Below are positions 61,767 through 64,000 of a stretch of 64,000 nt of DNA, in pieces (the stretch's first letter is position 1; each line of letters opens with the position of its first letter). The stretch is from Candidatus Sphingomonas phytovorans. Lineage in GTDB: Bacteria > Pseudomonadota > Alphaproteobacteria > Sphingomonadales > Sphingomonadaceae. Made by a program: the position numbers and the translations under genes. The stretch lies in assembly GCA_029202385.1 (NCBI GenBank), contig CP119314.1, positions 4,448,501 through 4,512,500 of the forward strand, given 5' to 3'. Below the pieces are notes generated by a model that saw only the letters and a list, made by a program, of their open reading frames with translations, had not been told where the DNA came from and ran no database searches.

Positions 61767-62074
61767 GGCCGGTCGTGCCGCGGGCCGGTCTTTTCGGGGT
61801 CGCGCGCGTCGACCGCCTCGTCATGGCCGGTGCCCGAACTGAGGAACACCAGGCCCATCAGGGCGGAGGCCATCAGTACCGATCCGCCGATGCCGCCGAT
61901 CGCGGCGAGGATCGCGATCCAGGACAGCGGCCCGTAGAAATGCTGCAGCCCGAACACCGCGGCGAGCCCGCAAAACAGCGAGAACAGGGTCATCCACCCA
62001 AGCAGCCGACGATAGCGACGCCAGGCGAATGCCGCCTGTTCGGGGTTATCCAGTCCTGACGGATGCTCGCTCAT
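61763..62074 (-). CDS. Small membrane protein of unknown function
   Basis: This is a 103-residue protein with two adjacent hydrophobic helices (about 25-47 and 51-75), a positively charged RYRR before the first and a hydrophilic Asp/Glu/Arg-rich tail. No family is recognised. The stop overlaps the reconstructed stop of the third DUF4139 copy by three bases on the opposite strand. An alternative start three codons upstream (62083) is possible. It is divergent from the CBS gene. Confidence 0.6.
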   Translation of the reverse strand: MSEHPSGLDNPEQAAFAWRRYRRLLGWMTLFSLFCGLAAVFGLQHFYGPLSWIAILAAIGGIGGSVLMASALMGLVFLSSGTGHDEAVDARDPEKTGPRHDRP

Positions 62075-62155
62075 GCTTCCCATTGGGCCGCAAACGTGGA
62101 ATCCTCAAGCGCCTCAGGGACTCGGGTCGACGGGTCGCGGACGAGGAGACTGACG

Positions 62156-62584
62156 ATGACGATAGCAGCGATCCTGGCCGGCAAGGGACGCGACGTGATC
62201 TCGATCACCGCGCATCAGAGTCTGGCCGAGGCGGTGGCGCTGCTCGCCGACCGGCGGATCGGCGCGGTACCGGTAATGGACGGGGCCCAGGTGGTCGGGA
62301 TCTTTTCGGAACGCGACGTGATCCATGCGCTCAGCAGCCACGGTGCCGGCGCCCTCGATCGCAAGGTCGGGGAGGTGATGACCTCGCCCGCGATCAGCGT
62401 CGGACCGGCCGAAGCGGTGATCGGCGCGCTCTCGCTGATGACCCGGCGGCGAATCCGGCATCTGCCGGTGGTCGAGGGCGGCCGGGTGATCGGGGTCGTC
62501 TCGATTGGCGATCTGGTCAAATATCGCATCGACCGGATCGAGGCCGATGCCGAGGCGATGCGGACCTATATCCAGTCGGCGTGA
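62156..62584 (+). CDS. CBS-domain protein
   Basis: This is a 142-residue cytoplasmic protein made of two CBS repeats: one at about residues 8-65 (VISITAHQSLAEAVALLADRRIGAVPVMDG, FSERDVIHAL) and one at about 75-130 (EVMTSPAISVGPAEAVIGALSLMTRRRIRHLPVVEG). It is a stand-alone pair that probably binds adenine nucleotides. The ATG at 62156 has GAGGAG upstream. It is common near Sphingomonas metabolic genes, with no fixed partner. Confidence 0.9.
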   Translation: MTIAAILAGKGRDVISITAHQSLAEAVALLADRRIGAVPVMDGAQVVGIFSERDVIHALSSHGAGALDRKVGEVMTSPAISVGPAEAVIGALSLMTRRRIRHLPVVEGGRVIGVVSIGDLVKYRIDRIEADAEAMRTYIQSA

Positions 62585-62614
62585 TAGTGCCGCGGCGCCG
62601 GTGCCGCGACGGGA

Positions 62615-64000
62615 TCAGGCGAGCGGCCTTTTCCGCACGATCGCGATGAGTTCGCGCACCACGCCGCGCGCGAACAGCAGCAGCCACGCCGCATAGACCA
62701 GCGCGCCCGTCGCGACGAGAATCGCCAGGCGCGGCAGCGGGTGAAGCGGCGGCAGGATGCTGTCGACCAGCACGACCGCCAGCGCCATGGCGAGCGCGGC
62801 AAGCAGGGCTGGCGCGATCGCATCGGCGATGGCGCGGATATTCGTGCCGATCACCGGCAGCGACCGCCACAGGCTGACACCGAGATAGATCGGGTAGGCG
62901 ACGATCCACGCCATGGCGAGCCCGTCGGGACCCCAGCGCACCCCGACCAGGAAACCGACCGACAGGATCACCGCGCCGATCGCGCCGTTGCGGACGCCGA
63001 TGCCGGGGCGGCCCCGCGCATCGCAGGCGGGCTGGAGCAGGACCTGGAGCGTCATGAACGGCATGGCCAGCGCAAGCAGGTGGACGACGGGGATCGTCTC
63101 GGCCCATTTGTCGCCGAGCACGGTCAGCACCAGCGGTTCGGCCGTGGCGGCCAGGCCGAAATAGAAGGGCAGGGCTGCGATCATGATGATCCGCACGCTG
63201 CGCGTGAACGCCGTCGCCACCGCTTCGGTGTCGTGCTGGATTCGCGCATAGGCGGAAAAGGCCACTTCGTTCAGCGGCGGCACGAACTTCGACACGAAGA
63301 TCTGGGTGAGGAACAGGCTGGTCGTATAGATGCCGAGCATGTGCGGGCTGAAATGCCGGCCGGCGATGAACACATCGGCCTGGCTCTGGAAGAACCAGAA
63401 GAGCTGGCCCGCGGCCATCATGCCACCATATTTGGCCAGGCTGCCTGCGCCGCGGAAGTCGAAGCTCGGCCACACCAGCGATTTCGCCGCGATCGTCATG
63501 CCGATCGCCCGCACGCTGAACAGGACGATCGGGGCGAGCACCAACGTCCATACGCCGAGCCCGGCCAGCGCGCCGCCCAGTGCTGCGCTCGCGCTTGCGA
63601 TCGAGGCGAGGATGTTGACCCGGGCCTGCAGGCGGAAATCCATCGTGCGCGACAGCAGCGCATAGGGAAGTGCGATGAAGGGGGTGGTAAGATAGAGCAG
63701 CGCCTGCACCCGGAGCAGGTGCATCACGATATCCTGCCGGTAATAGGCCGCGGCGAGCGGGGCGAGCAGGAATTGCGTGGCGCCGAGGCCGAAGTTCAGC
63801 AGCACCAGCATGCCGAACAGCTGGCGAATCTCCCGCTTGCCGATCTCGGCCTTCTGGATGAGGCCGCTCGCCAGGCCGTAGCCGTTGAGCATGTTGAGCA
63901 GGACGAGAATCACCTGAGTCATCGCGAACAGGCCGTAGTCGTGCGGATCGAGAATCCGAATCACGAGGAAAGTCGCCGCCCATTGCACCAGCTGCGCGAG
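62615..64000 (-). CDS. Polysaccharide/lipopolysaccharide flippase (partial)
   Basis: This is an oligosaccharide flippase of the Wzx/MATE type. The frame is open to the right edge. Visible segments are VIRILDPHDYGLFAMTQVILVLLNMLNGYGLASGLIQ near the start and PTWQ-type loops later, with about twelve helices. The residues before VQWAATF (LAQL at the edge) show that the gene continues to the right, so its first roughly 20 residues are missing. The GTG at 63988 is therefore not the true start. Confidence 0.85.
   Translation of the reverse strand, partial: LAQLVQWAATFLVIRILDPHDYGLFAMTQVILVLLNMLNGYGLASGLIQKAEIGKREIRQLFGMLVLLNFGLGATQFLLAPLAAAYYRQDIVMHLLRVQALLYLTTPFIALPYALLSRTMDFRLQARVNILASIASASAALGGALAGLGVWTLVLAPIVLFSVRAIGMTIAAKSLVWPSFDFRGAGSLAKYGGMMAAGQLFWFFQSQADVFIAGRHFSPHMLGIYTTSLFLTQIFVSKFVPPLNEVAFSAYARIQHDTEAVATAFTRSVRIIMIAALPFYFGLAATAEPLVLTVLGDKWAETIPVVHLLALAMPFMTLQVLLQPACDARGRPGIGVRNGAIGAVILSVGFLVGVRWGPDGLAMAWIVAYPIYLGVSLWRSLPVIGTNIRAIADAIAPALLAALAMALAVVLVDSILPPLHPLPRLAILVATGALVYAAWLLLFARGVVRELIAIVRKRPLA

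Noticed and set aside
63988..63988. GTG 63988 as the true start of the flippase
   Set aside because: The frame remains open with family-like residues to the right edge, so the gene is cut by the window end.

Overview
The window is a dense, GC-rich chromosomal segment of an alphaproteobacterium, most likely a sphingomonad (Sphingomonas or a close relative). The evidence is the cytochrome c oxidase assembly order, the DUF4167 protein, the hisS-prfA-prmC cluster, the complete tol-pal operon and several families of short GC-rich palindromic intergenic repeats. No rRNA, tRNA, CRISPR array, prophage, integrase or complete insertion sequence was seen. About 78 genes are supported, many overlapping by ATGA or GTGA junctions.

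Layout. 1-6 kb is an aa3-type cytochrome c oxidase operon: the end of ctaC, then ctaD, ctaB, a 44-residue CoxF-like protein, ctaG, ctaE, a DUF3291 gene, a DUF983 gene and a SURF1 gene. 6-10.4 kb holds thrC, an RlmI-like methyltransferase, the haem exporter genes ccmA and ccmB, a zincin-like protease and a pterin dehydratase. 10.4-20.9 kb holds an SDR, an osmoprotectant-type ABC transporter whose permease and binding protein are fused, ubiG, lysC, a flavin oxidoreductase, small enzymes, an ABC-2 exporter and a membrane-protein/HTH pair behind a cluster of inverted repeats. 21-26 kb is ybgC-tolQ-tolR-tolA-tolB-pal, with an extra secreted copy of the TolA C-terminal domain between tolA and tolB.

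26-39 kb holds a three-gene SPFH/ribbon-helix-helix/small membrane protein unit behind a perfect palindrome, an S1/P1 nuclease, an isoaspartyl peptidase, two tandem acyltransferases with a divergent membrane-bound LytTR regulator, ispG, a translationally coupled run starting with a 37-residue membrane peptide, ppa and an M61 peptidase. 39-52.5 kb is more accessory: an S9 peptidase, a LysR remnant, two small poorly characterised genes, a dipeptide epimerase with an XRE-cupin regulator and an operator-like palindrome, a serine hydrolase, ogt with a 2OG-Fe(II) oxygenase, and an alcohol dehydrogenase/SDR/AraC group.

52.5-64 kb returns to core genes (hisS, prfA, prmC, whose start lies inside a palindromic repeat) and a DUF4167 RNA-binding protein. 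After these come three tandem DUF4139-type secreted proteins, the last carrying two homopolymer frameshifts, then a CBS-domain protein and the edge-truncated end of a polysaccharide flippase.

The strongest candidates for new biology are modest ones: the TolA-domain duplicate inside tol-pal, the DUF4139 triplet with TonB-box-like motifs, the repeat that supplies the translation start of prmC, and four palindromic operator candidates next to small regulators. No obvious new defence or mobile system is visible.
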